64,000 nucleotides of DNA from Pantoea sp. CCBC3-3-1 (GTDB taxonomy: Bacteria; Pseudomonadota; Gammaproteobacteria; Enterobacterales; Enterobacteriaceae): positions 3,472,001-3,536,000 of the forward strand of contig NZ_CP034363.1 of NCBI RefSeq assembly GCF_007981265.1, in the 5' to 3' direction. A model generated the notes under the pieces. The model was not told the DNA's origin and ran no database searches. It saw only the letters and a program-made list of their open reading frames with translations. Positions 16,594 to 25,874 of this stretch are shown one piece after another (within the stretch, counting starts at the first letter, position 1; each line of letters opens with the position of its first letter). A program made the position numbers and the translations under genes.

Positions 16594-17250
16594 ATGGCTG
16601 AAGCGTTAAACGAAGGTAAAATCATGCAGGCTCTAAACTGGGCCTATGATAAGGCTCTGGATGGAAGCATACCAGGAACAGACTCTGCTTATGAAATGGC
16701 CGAAAGCTATCTAAAAGGCGATGACACTTTAGTTGAAAAAGTAAACTCTCTCATTCGCTGGCAAAATACCAAATCCGCCACAACAGGTTTTGTCTCTGGC
16801 CTTGGGGGAATCATAACCCTCCCTGTAGCAATCCCCGCAAGCATAGCTACAGTCATTTACGTTCAAATCCGCATGATTACATCCATCGCTCTGATGGGCG
16901 GATATGATGTAAGAGATGATCGCGTAAAAAGCATTGTCTATAGCTGCATTGCTGGAAATGCAGCAAAAGACATACTCAAAAGCACGGGCATTATCATTGG
17001 TTCTAAAATGTCTACTCAGTTGATCAAAAGTATTTCTAAAGAAACCATTTTTGCCATCAATAAGCAGGTCGGTTTTAGGCTGCTGACGAAGTTTGGTGAA
17101 AAAGGAGCTATAAATTTAGGCAAGATGATACCTGTTGTAGGTGGGATCATTGGTGGAACTTTTGATGGTATATCAACCAATATCGTTGGAAATATTGCTC
17201 GTAAAACTTTTATCGAACAACTTCAAAAAACACCTAACACATTGATATAA
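16594..17250 (+). CDS. EcsC family protein
   Basis: A 218-residue protein with the EcsC layout: an N-terminal helical part, then a glycine-rich hydrophobic region (TTGFVSGLGGIITLPVAIPASIATVIYVQIRMI, about residues 65-97) and a C-terminal glycine-rich hairpin (MIPVVGGIIGGTFDG, about residues 188-202). AGGGA lies six bases before the ATG. EcsC proteins associate with membranes; some are found in defence or phage islands, but a function here would be a guess. It is a single gene between a terminator and the ParB-AAA unit 86 bases on. Confidence 0.78.
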   Translation: MAEALNEGKIMQALNWAYDKALDGSIPGTDSAYEMAESYLKGDDTLVEKVNSLIRWQNTKSATTGFVSGLGGIITLPVAIPASIATVIYVQIRMITSIALMGGYDVRDDRVKSIVYSCIAGNAAKDILKSTGIIIGSKMSTQLIKSISKETIFAINKQVGFRLLTKFGEKGAINLGKMIPVVGGIIGGTFDGISTNIVGNIARKTFIEQLQKTPNTLI

Positions 17251-17336
17251 ATGCACTTAAATCAGATTTAGATTGTTTTCTTGCTCAGAATAAGAACCTG
17301 TTATAGATTGGAAAAAATTAACGAAAGGAATGATAA

Positions 17337-19577
17337 ATGTCTATTGAAGAAATCAAAGATTTGCCAAGGAATTCAAGGTTAAGTAGAAATTTAAAAAATC
17401 TTTATCTTGATCCTAACAATTATCGATTCGTTGATAATCAGAATCATAAACCAATTGATGAGGAAAATCTTCTTGATCCCCAAATACAAAAAAGAAGCCG
17501 AATTTTCATTGAGGGTCGTAATCAGGAAAATATCCGAGATCTTATAGCTAGTTTTAAAGCAAATGGATTTTTAGATGTTGATATAATTCAAGTTAGAGAG
17601 CTTGGAGATAATCGATATTTAGTCTTAGAAGGTAACCGAAGAGTTACTGCTCTTAAGGCTCTTCAGGAAGCACATGAGAATGGTTTTGATATTGGAAAAT
17701 TAGATCCATCTATTTTCAGAAGCGTCCCCTTTGAAATTCATAGTAAAGAAGAAAGTGAAAAACATCTTATTGTAATGGGATTAAAGCATATAAGCGGCAA
17801 TAAGAAATGGTCAACTTACAATCAATCAAAATTGCTCTATGACTATTTAAAACCTTATGAAGGGTTAGCTCGTGATGAATATACAAATAAAGAAAACGAG
17901 TTAGTCAACTCATTAGGAATTACCAAGCATCGACTCCGTTCAATGTTAAGGGTTTATAATTTAATTCAAGAATATAAACAAAGTGATTATAGTGAACAAT
18001 TTTCTCCAGAGATGGTCGGTATTTTTGAGGAGATAATGAAAAAACCAGTTATAAAAAACTGGTTAGGTTGGAATGACATTGGTTATCATTCATCTAATAA
18101 AATAAATTTAGAAAGACTTTTTTCATGGATATCTAAAACAGAGGTGTATGCCGAACTGGAAGAAAACACTGAAGAGGATGAAGAAATTTATGATAACGGT
18201 GATGATTATAAAGAAATTGAACCCATTATAACTAAATCTCTTGAAATAAGAGACTTAGCTCTATTCATTGACAATGATAAAGCCTTGAAAGTCATGGAAG
18301 AGGAAAGAAGTTTAGCAAGAGGTTTAGTCTCAAGTGGATCAGTTGACAAACAAAATTATCAAAGTGCTTTGTCAGGACTAAGCGAATCATTGAAAGGTTT
18401 GTTACTTTATAGTTCTCTTATAAGTGTTGATGATACAAAAACTCTTGACGAAGCAAAAGATAAACTTTTAAAGATAATACCTAAAAAAAGTACATTGAAT
18501 ATTGAAGGTGGTAATTATACAACCGTTTTTGAATATTCAGTAAAGCAACACTTTGAAAAAATACACATAACCAAGTACAAAAAGTTAAAGAACTTCAGCT
18601 TAGATAATTTAAACAAAATAAACATTTTCGCTGGGCTAAATAACACAGGGAAAACAAGCCTTCTGGAAGCAATATTTCTTTTAACACAAAGAAATGACAT
18701 GTCTTCATATTTTAAATTAATTAGACATAAAAATAAGTGTTCAGTATTAAGCCCAGTATTCTTGAATGCTGTTTTTCAAGATAAAATATTACTAAATGGT
18801 AAATTCAACGATACTGAAGTCTCAATAGAAATGGAGAAATATGAGGCTGTCAATATCGATAAGAAAGATGACTATATTGCCTCTTATAAACTTTCATCTG
18901 AAATAGACAATAAAGAAATAACTAATATAGTCCACACCTATGTTCATGAAAGTATGAAGAGAACTTCAGACCAAGTATCGCATTTATGTGCATCTTCATT
19001 TAAGAGTCCATACTTCCATGACATCGACGATTCTGTTAGCGATTATAATAAAAGTGTAGAGTTAAAAATAAATACTGATGATGGCGAAGCAAAATTAGCT
19101 TTAAATTTAGTAATTGAGTTCATGAAGAAAGTTGACGATAGTATAGTAGATATACGCTATACCGAAGAAATGGATATCAAAAGATTCCTAATCGATTCAA
19201 AATATTCTTTAGACCGGAGTTTTGATTTAACAAGCTATGGAGAAGGGATTCAAAGAATATTTTACACAGCTCTTTCATTTGCATCATGTAGAAATGGTGT
19301 TTTATTTATTGATGAATATGAAACCGCCATACATTATAGCCTTCTGAAAGAGTTTACTAAATTAACCCAGGAACTCTCAGAGGTATTTAATGTACAAGTT
19401 TTTCTAACGTCACATTCAAAAGAATGCATTCAGGCTTTTGTTGATAATGGTTATAAGAATGATCAATTGACAGCATTTAGAATGATCAATGATGATGGAA
19501 AAATAACAACGAAGAGAGTTGATGGTGAGAGATTTAAATATTTAGTCGAAAGCATTGACTTAGATATCAGAGGTTAA
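17337..19577 (+). CDS. ParB-domain/ABC-type AAA ATPase fusion (candidate defence ATPase)
   Basis: A 746-residue two-part protein. The N-terminal part is ParB-like: LSRNLKNLYLDPNNYRF, then IRDLIASFKANGFLDVDIIQV and the signature LEGNRRVTALKAL (residues 97-109), followed by a helical ParB-type region with an HTH (NSLGITKHRLRSMLRVYNLI, about 191-210). The C-terminal part is an OLD/RecF-like ATPase: Walker A GLNNTGKTS (433-441), signature SYGEG (633-637), Walker B VLFIDE (655-660) and a switch histidine in LTSHSKE (690-696). The next gene starts one base after the stop and encodes a TOPRIM-like protein. ATPase-plus-TOPRIM pairs are the plan of PARIS (AriA/AriB) and of split OLD systems. The ParB part is unusual for those. 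The defence role is an inference. Confidence 0.85.
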   Translation: MSIEEIKDLPRNSRLSRNLKNLYLDPNNYRFVDNQNHKPIDEENLLDPQIQKRSRIFIEGRNQENIRDLIASFKANGFLDVDIIQVRELGDNRYLVLEGNRRVTALKALQEAHENGFDIGKLDPSIFRSVPFEIHSKEESEKHLIVMGLKHISGNKKWSTYNQSKLLYDYLKPYEGLARDEYTNKENELVNSLGITKHRLRSMLRVYNLIQEYKQSDYSEQFSPEMVGIFEEIMKKPVIKNWLGWNDIGYHSSNKINLERLFSWISKTEVYAELEENTEEDEEIYDNGDDYKEIEPIITKSLEIRDLALFIDNDKALKVMEEERSLARGLVSSGSVDKQNYQSALSGLSESLKGLLLYSSLISVDDTKTLDEAKDKLLKIIPKKSTLNIEGGNYTTVFEYSVKQHFEKIHITKYKKLKNFSLDNLNKINIFAGLNNTGKTSLLEAIFLLTQRNDMSSYFKLIRHKNKCSVLSPVFLNAVFQDKILLNGKFNDTEVSIEMEKYEAVNIDKKDDYIASYKLSSEIDNKEITNIVHTYVHESMKRTSDQVSHLCASSFKSPYFHDIDDSVSDYNKSVELKINTDDGEAKLALNLVIEFMKKVDDSIVDIRYTEEMDIKRFLIDSKYSLDRSFDLTSYGEGIQRIFYTALSFASCRNGVLFIDEYETAIHYSLLKEFTKLTQELSEVFNVQVFLTSHSKECIQAFVDNGYKNDQLTAFRMINDDGKITTKRVDGERFKYLVESIDLDIRG

Positions 19578-19578
19578 A

Positions 19579-20418
19579 ATGAGCGATAAAAAAAGGATTA
19601 CTATCGTTGCTTGCGAAGGCCAACATGACGTAGCTTTCATCACTCGAATTTTGCATGTCGCAGGTTACATAACGAGCAAGAAAAAAATTAGTACTTTTCC
19701 ATCCCCATTTGATTCTTTGTTTAAAAATATAGCAACATCCATGGTGATTGCTGACAGGAAATTAGGTTACCAAAGCCCTAATTATCTTCTTCCCTCATCA
19801 GCGCTAGAAAAAGAAGATGAAGTTATTTTTATACATAGCTTAAACGGTGATGGTCGAGGGGAAGAGAGGAGCATATTGATTAATCAATACTCCGATCTTA
19901 TTGGTGATGATGACTTTACTAAAGACTTAGAATATTACTTCAGATTCCTTTTCTTTTTTGATGCTGATAGTGACGGCGTAGATGAGAGATTGAAATGCAT
20001 TGTTAAGGAATTCAATCTATCTTCACCATTATCAAATGGAATTATTTCGACATATAGTAACAATCAGATTGGTTGTTATGTTTACCATGAAAATGGTAAA
20101 CATACTGGAGTTTTAGAGGATATACTTTTAGAACATTTTTCTAAAAAAAATACGGATTTATTTGATAATATTTCAGGTTTTTTATCATCTAATGCACTGG
20201 AGACTGATCGCACTAAAGAACTCCATTTAAATGGCGATAATGAGATAAGAAAAGGCCCATCAAAGTATTATTTGAAAAAATCTCAGGTAAGTTTATTTGG
20301 ACAATTGCAATTTTCTGGAATGAATAACTCAGTTATAATCTCCAGATCGGATTTTTTGAGAAAAGCTGATATTGATAATTGCGCCCAGTGTATCTTAATT
20401 AAAAATATGTTTGATTAG
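19579..20418 (+). CDS. TOPRIM-like (DUF4435/DUF3226-type) partner of the ParB-ATPase
   Basis: A 279-residue protein. VACEGQHDVAFITRIL (residues 10-25, acidic residue E13) and FFFDADSDGVDERL (residues 126-139, the D-x-D-x-D group at 128, 130 and 132) are the two TOPRIM motifs, as in OLD nucleases and AriB of PARIS. NGDGRGEERS lies between them. The gene is translationally coupled to the ATPase (one-base gap) and ends at a rho-independent terminator, so the two make a self-contained operon. Nuclease activity is likely from the motifs but not proven. A simple signalling or toxin role is the alternative. Confidence 0.75.
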   Translation: MSDKKRITIVACEGQHDVAFITRILHVAGYITSKKKISTFPSPFDSLFKNIATSMVIADRKLGYQSPNYLLPSSALEKEDEVIFIHSLNGDGRGEERSILINQYSDLIGDDDFTKDLEYYFRFLFFFDADSDGVDERLKCIVKEFNLSSPLSNGIISTYSNNQIGCYVYHENGKHTGVLEDILLEHFSKKNTDLFDNISGFLSSNALETDRTKELHLNGDNEIRKGPSKYYLKKSQVSLFGQLQFSGMNNSVIISRSDFLRKADIDNCAQCILIKNMFD

Positions 20419-20438
20419 TTAAACCTAAAAATCAAAAA

Positions 20439-20464
20439 AAGCACCCCTAAAGCGGGTGCTTTCA
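20439..20464 (+). terminator. Rho-independent terminator of the ParB-ATPase/TOPRIM operon
   Basis: AAGCACCC pairs with GGGTGCTT across a short CTAAAGC loop, followed by TTC. The A-rich lead (AAAAAAA) lets it also serve the leftward gene at 20501. Confidence 0.8.
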
Positions 20465-20500
20465 TATATATACTAAAAACAAAAAATTGATTGCATACAT

Positions 20501-20893
20501 CTATAATTTTAATCTTGATGTTTGAGAGTTATTTTTTTCAAAAATAATTTTGTGTCTACTGAATAAATTGAGGACCTCAGATTCGTTCCATACAATATAC
20601 TCAACTATAAACTTGTAAAAATAAACAACCCTGTCAAGATTGATACTCTCTGGGATGGTATTGAAATTAGGGCTAAGTAATGCAGATGAGAGAACGGCAA
20701 TAATATTGCTTGATCCGGTTAAGTGAGGGTTGTCATAGTCCTGCTGATACTTCAAAAAGTATCCTACACAGAACAGGTAGGCATCTTTTACGATTTTTTC
20801 TTTATTGCAGTCTGATTCATCGTATCTAAGAATGAAGCGATTGAGGAGTATCAAAAATTTCTGATCTGGCAAATATCTGTTTAATTTATTCAT
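20501..20893 (-). CDS. Unknown protein, 130 aa
   Basis: Not recognised. It is a mostly helical protein (KFLILLNRFILRYDESD, DAYLFCVGYFLKYQQDY, LDRVVYFYKFIVEYIVWNESEVLNLF). AAGGA lies eight bases before the ATG. It follows the four-gene recombinase operon by 73 bases on the same strand and may be its last member or a cargo gene. Confidence 0.6.
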   Translation of the reverse strand: MNKLNRYLPDQKFLILLNRFILRYDESDCNKEKIVKDAYLFCVGYFLKYQQDYDNPHLTGSSNIIAVLSSALLSPNFNTIPESINLDRVVYFYKFIVEYIVWNESEVLNLFSRHKIIFEKNNSQTSRLKL

Positions 20894-20966
20894 AGTAGCA
20901 TCCTTGCTGTTGTGAATGTCATCCTGACATGTAAAGAAATATCACAATATTTAATCATGTCAATAG

Positions 20967-21392
20967 CTATAACCTATCAATTTCTATTTGAATATCTTTT
21001 TTAGGTAAAGGACGATTAAGCTCTTCGGCTGTAATTTGCTTTAAATGAGAGTTATACAGCCATATCTTAAACTGCTCTAAATATTTGTTATTCAATGCTA
21101 TCAAAGCTTCGTTTTCAGTTTCGAGCCTTTTTATTCTCTGACAAGCAATCTTTAAATTAGCAGGTTTAACCGCACATGTTTCTTTCACACCAGACTTGAG
21201 AAGCTCCTTTTTTGAATTAAAACAATCCGCAATTTTAACATGACTACTCAAAGATTGCCTTGAAGGTCTCTTACCAATGATCTTTATCAACTCGTCGCAT
21301 AAAGCCTCCCAGGTCAGCTTCTCATCGTCATTCCAGGTATTAATAACTTTCATTATCAACTTTTCATCATAACCAGTAATATGTTTAGCCAT
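20967..21392 (-). CDS. Small fourth protein of the tyrosine-recombinase cluster, 141 aa (TnpC/CDS4-like position)
   Basis: A basic protein with an N-terminal HTH-like region (LTWEALCDELIKIIGKRPSRQSLSSHVKI) and a C-terminal coiled-coil stretch (KIACQRIKRLETENEALIALNNKYLEQFK, about residues 80-108). Its ATG abuts the stop of the upstream recombinase without a gap, so it is coupled to it. A small DNA-binding or coiled-coil protein following the recombinases is the plan of Tn554 TnpC and of CDS4 in strand-biased circularising elements. The sequence family itself is not recognised. Confidence 0.65.
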   Translation of the reverse strand: MAKHITGYDEKLIMKVINTWNDDEKLTWEALCDELIKIIGKRPSRQSLSSHVKIADCFNSKKELLKSGVKETCAVKPANLKIACQRIKRLETENEALIALNNKYLEQFKIWLYNSHLKQITAEELNRPLPKKDIQIEIDRL

Positions 21393-23024
21393 TTATTCTC
21401 CTTTTATTATTTTAGTTTGAAATTTATACCATTTATCAGCATTAACATTCCCATCATTTTTATCACAATTGGTCTTTTCAAGAATTTTAGTGTGTATCAT
21501 CATTAATTGGCCGTCATCCGTTCCAGAGTCTTGTAAGGGATAATAACTGCAAGGCTCAAAAACATATGAGTGCTTGCAGTAGCCATGCTTAGTGATGAGC
21601 ACAGCTCCATCATTCAATAAATCGAAATCAGTTATGTCCATAACAGCTATTTCTTTTTTCCTATGACCGTTACCGGCTCCGATTGAAGTTTTATCTTTCA
21701 TGAGATTGATCATTTGTAAGTGTGATCGGTGATCATAGGAAACATTTTGTGAGACCAGCTTCCTTCCAGACCATCTGGCGATGCTAAACTCGTCCATACC
21801 ATTGATTTGAGAAAACGTATTGAGTAGATGTCTTAACTGATGGGTTCTTAGCGAATATGGGCTACCATCTTCGTTAATATAACCGTGTCTTTTAAACAGG
21901 TTGGTAGTGCCTTTGATACTTGCAAAGGCATCAATATCCGATCTAAAAAACTGAGCAGTGGGTCTGAACAAAGGTGCCAAATGATTGCTCGTTTTCTTAC
22001 ATAATTGTCCCTCAAATAACAGACATAAAGCATTCGAATATTTGATTTTCTTTTCTTCATCATACCAGGGAAAATTTTGAGGCTTTTTAGTAAAGAGTTC
22101 ATGTTTGTATGACTCAGGGACCTTCCCTTCCATTGTTCTTGCGACAAACCTTGGATGGTTGGACAACTTACTCAATCGGGCTATGGCCTTTTGAGCGACA
22201 GGGACCATTACTGAAGGAATCCATTTGATGTCTCCAGCATACCCCTTCGCTGAAAAAAACCTTAAACCATATCGTTCAATGCTGTTCTCATCATGCTCTG
22301 TAATCTCACAATCCGCAGGAAGGCTTAAAATTTCCGAGATTCGTCCGGGTGCACATATCAGTAGTGTAAGAACAGACGTTGTGAAAATGTCCCTCACAGA
22401 CAGTTGGCTTTCATCTTTTGAGAAAATCTCCGCAATGGCTATGACAGATTTTATATCTGGTAATTTTGAGTGCCCTTCCAGCGAAGGTTCATAACCTTGC
22501 CAACTTTGAGTTATTTTATGCCTTAACGGATTTACCCAAAAAAAATATGATGAGATTGTCATTCTGTTTTCACTCAAGAATGAACATAGTTTCTCAAGTT
22601 CCTTACCAATTCCAACTGCTGCTAATTTTGTATATTTAGCAGTTGCTACTCTTACACACTCATCAAAAATGTTATTATTACACTTGACGACATTAGCTTC
22701 ACCGTATGATTTCAATAATACAAACTCAACGATCTTCAACATTGCCAAAGCATTCTGGTTTGATTTTGACTTATTAAAAGAATGAATATGAAACATGTAA
22801 GCCTTAGCAAAATCAATAAAACTATCATCTAATCTGTCTTTGCTATTTCGATTATTGTTGATATCAAATTTATTGAATCTGTAACATCCCTTCCATACAT
22901 TGCTTTCCCATGAACTGGCTAACTTAGAGTTAAAAACATTACTCTTGCAAAATTCAATAAAGCCCTCGACATTTATTTTTGGATTATTGGTATTTATTGG
23001 CTCGAATAAAATCAAATTGGTCAT
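21393..23024 (-). CDS. Tyrosine recombinase III (543 aa) of the trio
   Basis: The largest of three recombinases. Catalytic boxes visible: the first arginine in CAPGRISEILSLP (about residue 228), HQLRH (about residue 400, giving H-x-x-R), ARWSGRK and the nucleophile in NVSYDHRS (about residue 432). The long N-terminal part and a C-terminal extension containing a Cys/His-rich stretch (YCKHSYVFEPCSYYP) recall TnpB of Tn554 and IntB-like proteins. Its start overlaps the stop of the preceding recombinase by four bases (ATGA). Confidence 0.82.
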   Translation of the reverse strand: MTNLILFEPINTNNPKINVEGFIEFCKSNVFNSKLASSWESNVWKGCYRFNKFDINNNRNSKDRLDDSFIDFAKAYMFHIHSFNKSKSNQNALAMLKIVEFVLLKSYGEANVVKCNNNIFDECVRVATAKYTKLAAVGIGKELEKLCSFLSENRMTISSYFFWVNPLRHKITQSWQGYEPSLEGHSKLPDIKSVIAIAEIFSKDESQLSVRDIFTTSVLTLLICAPGRISEILSLPADCEITEHDENSIERYGLRFFSAKGYAGDIKWIPSVMVPVAQKAIARLSKLSNHPRFVARTMEGKVPESYKHELFTKKPQNFPWYDEEKKIKYSNALCLLFEGQLCKKTSNHLAPLFRPTAQFFRSDIDAFASIKGTTNLFKRHGYINEDGSPYSLRTHQLRHLLNTFSQINGMDEFSIARWSGRKLVSQNVSYDHRSHLQMINLMKDKTSIGAGNGHRKKEIAVMDITDFDLLNDGAVLITKHGYCKHSYVFEPCSYYPLQDSGTDDGQLMMIHTKILEKTNCDKNDGNVNADKWYKFQTKIIKGE

Positions 23025-24334
23025 TCAGAACTCCAGGCTCTAAAGTTTTTGCAGGTAAGACACTCTATTTTTTCGTGTTTACAATCAGTGAATCCAAAAG
23101 AATTTAAAACATATTCTGTAAAGAGCTTCTTGTTCTGTGTGCTATCGCTATCCTGAAATATCTTCGATAGAGGTTCAAAAAATGAATGAAGTTTCATATC
23201 AATATAGTGAACATTATCTGGGCTATTTTTTACGTATATCCCTGATGAGTTAATAGATTTATGGTCTAATGCTTTAGCGATCACTTCAACTGAGGCTCCT
23301 TCCTTTGCTAAACGAGAACCAAGGGTATACCTGAATCGTCTGGCATTCAGCCTTATAGGATTATGGGTTCTTGATGACTGGATATTAAATTTAGTGGTGA
23401 TTTTATCTAATTCTTTAGAGATAAATGAATTCTTCATATGTAAAAAATCAGTTGCCATAATGGTGTCCAAACTTTGACCAGACTGGATTGATATGGATTT
23501 TTTGGAGTCCATGAATATAGGTAATTCATTTTTTATATGACCAATGCCCTGATTAATATTATCTTCGATATGTTTTTGATTCACATCAACCAAGGTTGTT
23601 AGTTTTTCATAAAGGCAGTCATCGATACTTACCAAGCTAAACTCACTTCTAAAGTCCTTCCTTTGTTTTACTTTCGGTATGTTTAGAAACCAACCTTCTC
23701 CCGTTCTGATGAGATCTTTCGCTTTTAAAGAAGTTAACTGTAAAGGCCTCCTTCCCGTTTTTGCTAATAGAATAATGTAGCAATAAATAAACAGATGGAT
23801 TTTGTTTTCTTTCAATAATTTCCTGATACTTTCAAGTATGATTTTCAGCTCTTGTTCCGTTAGCGGACCACAATTTGGATCTCTTCGTTTGACGGCTTCT
23901 CCTGTCAAATTATTTTTAACTTTTATTTTTTCCAGCATTGTTAAAGCTGAGGTTTCAACTCCTACATAACCGAGCTTTTTCCACTTCGTTAGAAACTTCT
24001 TTATAGAGTTTAGTTTGTAGTTTTTCTCAGGGCCTAAATTAACATTAAATTGATAAACCGCGTTTGCATCTATCGTCTTAAGGTCTATCATCCCTAACCA
24101 TTGACTAAAAATCTGGTTTATGTTTTTTGTGTAACCTGCACTGTATTCAGCCGAAAAGTAAGCCAAGGTAGTAAGGTAACCAATACGCATTGACTTTGTT
24201 ATTTTGTCGGCAATCTTATGTGGGAAAATACAAGTCTCTTTATCTAATTGCCATTTGATATCAGAAAGCTTGAAGCTATACCCCTGCATCGTTGCAAAAA
24301 TCAGATTCTCTTTTCTTAGATTACATGTTTCCAT
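23021..24334 (-). CDS. Tyrosine recombinase II / recombinase-fold protein (437 aa) of the trio
   Basis: The middle gene. The first arginine is in KTGRRPLQLTSLKAKDL (about residue 192). The second box reads ARRFRYTLGSRLAKEG, with arginine where the usual HxxR histidine would be, and LDHKSINSSGIYV gives the tyrosine. A cysteine cluster closes the protein (CKHEKIECLTC). The altered HxxR suggests a structural subunit rather than a fully active enzyme, as reported for the middle protein of related clusters. It overlaps the upstream gene by 14 bases and the downstream one by four. Confidence 0.8.
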   Translation of the reverse strand: METCNLRKENLIFATMQGYSFKLSDIKWQLDKETCIFPHKIADKITKSMRIGYLTTLAYFSAEYSAGYTKNINQIFSQWLGMIDLKTIDANAVYQFNVNLGPEKNYKLNSIKKFLTKWKKLGYVGVETSALTMLEKIKVKNNLTGEAVKRRDPNCGPLTEQELKIILESIRKLLKENKIHLFIYCYIILLAKTGRRPLQLTSLKAKDLIRTGEGWFLNIPKVKQRKDFRSEFSLVSIDDCLYEKLTTLVDVNQKHIEDNINQGIGHIKNELPIFMDSKKSISIQSGQSLDTIMATDFLHMKNSFISKELDKITTKFNIQSSRTHNPIRLNARRFRYTLGSRLAKEGASVEVIAKALDHKSINSSGIYVKNSPDNVHYIDMKLHSFFEPLSKIFQDSDSTQNKKLFTEYVLNSFGFTDCKHEKIECLTCKNFRAWSSE

Positions 24335-25541
24335 TATATTGACCCTCAGTTATCTTTTTCAAAGATTCATAAACCCTTCCAATAACTTCCTTTTCTTTTT
24401 CTGATATATGTTTGAAATTGTAGTTTTCAGACATTTTAGAATCTTTTGACCATCCCATGAGATAGCATCTCAATCCTGATTTTCGACTGATATTCAAATT
24501 TGAACTATCAATTTCATTTGAATAGAAATAGTTCCATGAATGCCTCAATCTATGCCCCGATAAACTCTTTAATTCCGGGCTTACTTTTTTAATAGTTGAA
24601 ATTATTTTCTCATATGCTGAAACAGATAATGGTTCTCCTACCGTTTTACCTGCGCTGTGAGTTACAAACAGGAAGTCATGTTTTTTCTTTTTAGTGATTT
24701 TACTTCTACAAGTTTGTATGTAGTCGAAGATCTCCATCACTAACTCGTCTGATAATGGGATTATCCTTTCGCCAGTTTTGACTAATGGCTGATTTAGCCT
24801 CCGGTCTTCAATGCAGTCATGTCTTCTGAAGATACTTAGTGTGTTATTTCTAAGATTTAGATCATTTACTTTAAGATTTAGTAACTCACCTGCTCTCAAC
24901 CCGCAATTTAGTAGCAAGGTAAAAATGAGCCTGTTCCTTCCTTGAACCTCCTTCTGAAAGGGGTTTTGGCTCCCTTCGACTTCCAACAGCTTAAACAGAG
25001 TTTTTATTTGTTCTTCACTCAATGATTTGTCTTTTCTGTCGTTCATGCTGTGTGATTTATTTCGTGGGAGATGTGCTCTCAAATTTTCTATGAAAGTATC
25101 GATTTCATATCTGGCATGGATTCCCTTCATAGAATGAATCAATCCGCACAACCATTTTAGGTAATTTGAAAAAACGTGTATCCTGTAACTAAAAGTTCGT
25201 GTAGCAATCTGCTTTCCTTTGAGTAATCTTACATTCGTAATTTTTTGTTGATCGAATCTTTGCTTTGCATACCGTATCAGGTCATCTACTTCGGCTACAC
25301 TTAGGAACCGCTTACTTTCAATCCTATCAATGATTTTAATGTTCCTGCTTTTCATAAAATTGCTAAGGATAAGTAGATTCGTTGCGACTATCTCCATCGT
25401 TGATGCAGTCGCACTTCTGTTCCTGACATTAGTTGTGAGATAAAGGTTCTGATAGTAAACTGGTAGCAGTGTTTCTTTGTTGAGAATCAAGCAGCCTCGC
25501 TCTCCATTACTCATGACAAATTTTTTTATTTTGAATGACAT
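24321..25541 (-). CDS. Tyrosine recombinase I (406 aa) of the trio
   Basis: The first gene of the operon and a canonical tyrosine recombinase. CGLRAGELLNLK holds the first catalytic arginine (about residue 217), HRLRHSWN the H-x-x-R pair (about residue 330) and SENYNF the nucleophile (about residue 376). LVKTGERIIPL contains the beta-hairpin lysine. It is preceded by a 333-base gene-free stretch with a perfect 20-bp palindrome, a likely binding or crossover site. Three overlapping recombinases in one operon is the arrangement of Tn554, recombinase-in-trio and strand-biased circularising elements, so this may be a nested element. Confidence 0.87.
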   Translation of the reverse strand: MSFKIKKFVMSNGERGCLILNKETLLPVYYQNLYLTTNVRNRSATASTMEIVATNLLILSNFMKSRNIKIIDRIESKRFLSVAEVDDLIRYAKQRFDQQKITNVRLLKGKQIATRTFSYRIHVFSNYLKWLCGLIHSMKGIHARYEIDTFIENLRAHLPRNKSHSMNDRKDKSLSEEQIKTLFKLLEVEGSQNPFQKEVQGRNRLIFTLLLNCGLRAGELLNLKVNDLNLRNNTLSIFRRHDCIEDRRLNQPLVKTGERIIPLSDELVMEIFDYIQTCRSKITKKKKHDFLFVTHSAGKTVGEPLSVSAYEKIISTIKKVSPELKSLSGHRLRHSWNYFYSNEIDSSNLNISRKSGLRCYLMGWSKDSKMSENYNFKHISEKEKEVIGRVYESLKKITEGQYNGNM

Positions 25542-25671
25542 TATAATAACCCTCCGAAAACTTTACATTTAGTAATCACTACGACTTATCATTATTTTAT
25601 TGATTTAAATTTTGCAATTTTATTTTGTTATTTTTGTGTTTATTTATAATTTATTTAGATACTTAAAAAAA

Positions 25672-25691
25672 TTTCTTTCACGTGAAAGAAA
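25672..25691. repeat. Perfect 20-bp palindrome upstream of the recombinase trio
   Basis: TTTCTTTCACGTGAAAGAAA is its own reverse complement with no spacer. It lies 131 bases before the first recombinase gene, in the gap 25542-25874 that otherwise shows only AT-rich sequence. Possible roles are a recombinase binding or crossover site, or an operator. Confidence 0.75.
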
Positions 25692-25874
25692 CCAGTACGG
25701 CTAGTTACCAGTAGTCATACCCGATTCAAGAAGAAAAACTAACAAAGCCTTATTGCATAAGTAATACAGCGGCGCAAATAAATAATTTGGAAAGTATTTT
25801 GTTAAATCTAACTACTTTTTAATCATTAAACTTTACAATTTCTAGAATCATTAGATTTTAAATAAAAATTTCAT

